NCBI RefSeq assembly: GCF_017744835.1
Contig: NZ_JAGIAM010000004.1
Coordinates: forward strand, 372,001-436,000
Reading direction: 5' to 3'
Origin: Sphingomonas sp.
GTDB lineage: Bacteria; Pseudomonadota; Alphaproteobacteria; Sphingomonadales; Sphingomonadaceae
DNA length: 64,000 nucleotides
Part shown: positions 60,895 to 64,000 of the stretch, piece after piece
How positions within the stretch are numbered: position 1 is the first letter of the stretch
Layout of the letters: each line of letters starts with the position of its first letter
Position numbers and translations under genes: made by a program
The notes under the pieces: generated by a model
What the model was told of the DNA's origin: nothing
Seen by the model: the letters and a program-made list of their open reading frames with translations, nothing else
Database searches by the model: none

Positions 60895-61839
60895 TCAATG
60901 CGACTGGTACGGCCGCCCCGACTGGATCAGTCGCTGGCGCGCGGTATTCCCCGGCACCGCGATGTGGGTCGCGGGGTCATATTCCTTGCCCACCGCGGGG
61001 CTGCCCTGCGGCACCCAGATCTCGACCACCGTGTTGGTGTAGCTCTGCGGCAGATAGCGGACGTAATAGCCGTCCGGATGCATGCTCCAGCGGCCCGAGG
61101 GAATGTCCTGGCTGCCCGGTCCGATCCCCGCGGCACCCGCGAGCACCGCGACGCGCTCGAGCTCGGCGAAGCTCGTGCCCGGCGAAGTGAGCATCCGCCG
61201 CAGGTCGGCCTCGGCCTGGAGCACCTGGCGCACGCCGCTCGGCAGATTGTCGGCTAGCGGCCCTTCGGTCAGCATGCCCAGCGCGCTGCGGTTGAGGCTG
61301 GCGAGCTGGCGCGGCGTCAGCAGCCGCGCCGCGACTGCCTTGTGCTCGGTCGAGAGGTCCTCGAACTTGGCGCGCGCGATGATCGCCCAGAGCAAAGTCT
61401 GGATGTCGTGCTGATCGATCTCGGGATGGTTCACCGAGTTGCGCACGATCGTCATGACCGCGTCTTCGGCCGGCCCTTTGGGCGGCGCATAGATATAGCC
61501 GTCGCCGCCGCCCGGCCCGTGCGTGCCGGCCTTCAGGCAATAGCTCTGGTCGTGGAAGCGATAATAGCCGGGCTGGAGCACGAAGCCGCCGTTGGGCGTG
61601 CGCTGCAGCGTCATCAGACTGCGCTCGGGCTCGCGCGGCGTGAAGCCGTCCTTGTCGGGCACCGACCATTTGGCGTCGGGCAGGCTGGTGGTGATCGGCG
61701 CCTTCTCAAGGCTCGGCAACGATACGCCCGCCTTCTTGACCAGCTTCCCCAGTCCCCCGAACTGCGCTTCCGCCGGGTTCGCTCCCAGCAGCAGCACGGC
61801 AGCGGCGGCAAGCGCCGCAAACGTCGTGCGGATCCTCAT
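60895..61839 (-). CDS. Hypothetical secreted protein
   Basis: A 314-residue protein with signal peptide (MRIRTTFAALAAAAVLLLGANPAEAQ). The mature part has an FGGLGKLVKKAGVSLPSL stretch, a Gly/Tyr segment (GYYRFHDQSYCLKAGTHGPG) and a long helical middle. No family was recognised. ATG at 61839 was preferred; 61854 is also in frame. Confidence 0.65.
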   Translation of the reverse strand: MRIRTTFAALAAAAVLLLGANPAEAQFGGLGKLVKKAGVSLPSLEKAPITTSLPDAKWSVPDKDGFTPREPERSLMTLQRTPNGGFVLQPGYYRFHDQSYCLKAGTHGPGGGDGYIYAPPKGPAEDAVMTIVRNSVNHPEIDQHDIQTLLWAIIARAKFEDLSTEHKAVAARLLTPRQLASLNRSALGMLTEGPLADNLPSGVRQVLQAEADLRRMLTSPGTSFAELERVAVLAGAAGIGPGSQDIPSGRWSMHPDGYYVRYLPQSYTNTVVEIWVPQGSPAVGKEYDPATHIAVPGNTARQRLIQSGRPYQSH

Positions 61840-62591
<752 letters not shown>

Positions 62592-62683
62592 CGCGGCGCA
62601 GCGCTGTGCCAATTGCGCCCGCGAGCGCGTAATTTTATTGCCCGATTCGTCGGGCGCACGAAAGAGAGCGAAAGGGTTTTAAG

Positions 62684-64000
62684 ATGGCGAATTCGGCCAG
62701 TGACATCCTGAAGATGGTGAAGGACCAGGAGATCGAGTGGATCGACCTGCGCTTCACCGATCCCAAGGGCAAGTGGCAGCACCTGACCATGGTGGCGAGC
62801 GTGCTGGGCGAGGACGAGCTGACCGACGGGCTGATGTTCGACGGTTCGTCGATCGAGGGCTGGAAGGCGATCAACGAGTCGGACATGATCCTCAAGCCGG
62901 ACCTCGACGCCGTCTGGGTCGATCCCTTCTCGGCCACCCCGATGCTGATCCTGGTCTGCGACATCGTCGAGCCCTCGACCGGCGAGCTCTACGCCCGCGA
63001 CCCGCGCTCGACCGCGAAGCGCTCGGAGGCGTACCTCAAGTCGCTCGGCATCGGCGACACCGTCTATGTCGGCCCCGAGGCCGAGTTCTTCATGTTCGAC
63101 GACGTCCGCTTCGAGAACAGCTACTCGACCAGCTATTACGCGATCGACGACATCGAGCTGCCGGGCAATTCGGGCAAGGAATATGAGGCCGGCAACCTCG
63201 GCCACCGCCCGCGCGCCAAGGGCGGCTATTTCCCCGTCGCGCCGGTCGACTCGGCGGTCGACATCCGCGGCGAGATGGTCTCGACGATGCTCGAGATGGG
63301 CCTGCCCTGCGACAAGCACCACCACGAAGTCGCCGCCGCGCAGCACGAGCTCGGCCTGACCTATGGCACGCTCGTCCAGACCGCCGATCGCATGCAGATC
63401 TACAAGTATGTCGTGCACCAGGTGGCGCATGCGTACGGCAAGACCGCGACCTTCATGCCGAAGCCGATCAAGGAAGATAACGGCTCGGGCATGCACACCC
63501 ACATCTCGATCTGGGAAAAGGGTGCCAACACCTTCGCGGGCAACGGCTATGCCGGCCTGAGCGACGCCTGCCTCTATTTCATCGGCGGCGTCATCAAGCA
63601 CGCCAAGGCGCTCAACGCCTTCACCAACCCGACCACCAACAGCTACAAGCGCCTGGTGCCGGGCTATGAGGCGCCGGTGCTGCTGGCCTATTCGTCGCGC
63701 AACCGCTCGGCTTCGTGTCGCATCCCGTACGGTGCGGGCACCAAGGCGAAGCGCGTCGAGTTCCGCTTCCCGGACGCGCTGGCCAATCCGTATCTCTGCT
63801 ATGCGGCGCTGCTGATGGCCGGCCTCGACGGCATCCAGAACCGCATCCATCCGGGCGACCCGATGGACAAGAACCTGTACGACCTGCCGCCGGCCGAGCT
63901 GGCGGAAGTGCCGACGGTGTGCGGCTCGCTGCGCGAAGCACTCGACAGCCTGGAAGCCGACATGGACTTCCTGCTCAAGGGCGACGTCTTCTCGAAGGAC
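62684..64000 (+). CDS. glnA: Glutamine synthetase type I, 3' end beyond the window
   Basis: 439 codons are visible of about 470. [62 protein letters not shown] and [27 protein letters not shown] are the GS type I metal, ATP and glutamate-binding blocks. Tyr399 in [10 protein letters not shown] is the adenylylation site, so GlnE control is expected. Transcribed after glnB. Confidence 0.96.
   Translation, partial: MANSASDILKMVKDQEIEWIDLRFTDPKGKWQHLTMVASVLGEDELTDGLMFDGSSIEGWKAINESDMILKPDLDAVWVDPFSATPMLILVCDIVEPSTGELYARDPRSTAKRSEAYLKSLGIGDTVYVGPEAEFFMFDDVRFENSYSTSYYAIDDIELPGNSGKEYEAGNLGHRPRAKGGYFPVAPVDSAVDIRGEMVSTMLEMGLPCDKHHHEVAAAQHELGLTYGTLVQTADRMQIYKYVVHQVAHAYGKTATFMPKPIKEDNGSGMHTHISIWEKGANTFAGNGYAGLSDACLYFIGGVIKHAKALNAFTNPTTNSYKRLVPGYEAPVLLAYSSRNRSASCRIPYGAGTKAKRVEFRFPDALANPYLCYAALLMAGLDGIQNRIHPGDPMDKNLYDLPPAELAEVPTVCGSLREALDSLEADMDFLLKGDVFSKD

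Overview
The window looks like a chromosomal segment of a Sphingomonas-type alphaproteobacterium. It is GC-rich, the genes are densely packed with ATGA/TGATG/GTGA stop-start couplings, the proteins are sphingomonad-like, and long TonB-dependent receptors are linked to small catabolic or regulatory modules. No sequence search was run; family calls rest on motifs and recognition of the protein sequences.

Left part (1-21.6 kb) reads as accessory DNA ending at a tRNA-Gln. It opens inside a lasso-peptide locus: the last codons of a B-type maturation protease (1-56), a lasso cyclase broken by a frameshift (56-1815), and, on the other strand, an isopeptidase-TonB receptor-FecR-FecI uptake and signalling block (3529-9896). 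Gene debris lies within and beside it: a histidine-kinase tail at 1907-2464 and a GH97-like tail at 11523-11675. Then come a small staphylococcal-nuclease-like protein with two tiny sphingomonad proteins (10355-11274), a free-standing winged-helix regulator (12070-12651), a chaperone-usher pilus operon (13029-18932, with a divergent subunit at 19285-19701), and a tyrosine integrase (19926-21413) facing the 3' end of tRNA-Gln (21588-21662).

Middle part (21.7-46.3 kb) is mostly housekeeping: ilvE, a MarR regulator, hemerythrin, proC, YbjN, UbiK, TspO, TlyA, an RBBP9-like hydrolase, MerC plus a Zur-type regulator, dxs, a ribbon-helix-helix gene pair starting at a perfect palindrome, ctaA-cutA, rplM-rpsI and a phosphoesterase/lipid-kinase pair. 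Intergenic regions here carry recurring palindromes and a 33-bp motif. At 39-46.3 kb a GH35 beta-galactosidase diverges from an MFS / six-hairpin-like protein / SDR / GH130-like operon with no obvious assigned substrate.

Right part (46.5-57.1 kb) is a maltose/starch locus: cytoplasmic GH13 glucosidase, secreted GH13 amylase, a flavin-dependent tryptophan-halogenase-like protein and a MalA-type TonB receptor on the minus strand, divergent from a LacI regulator and a MalY-type transporter. After tRNA-Gly come an M20 peptidase, a CinA-like protein, a GFA protein, map and a secreted protein. The window ends in glnB-glnA behind a textbook sigma-54 promoter; glnA is cut by the window edge.
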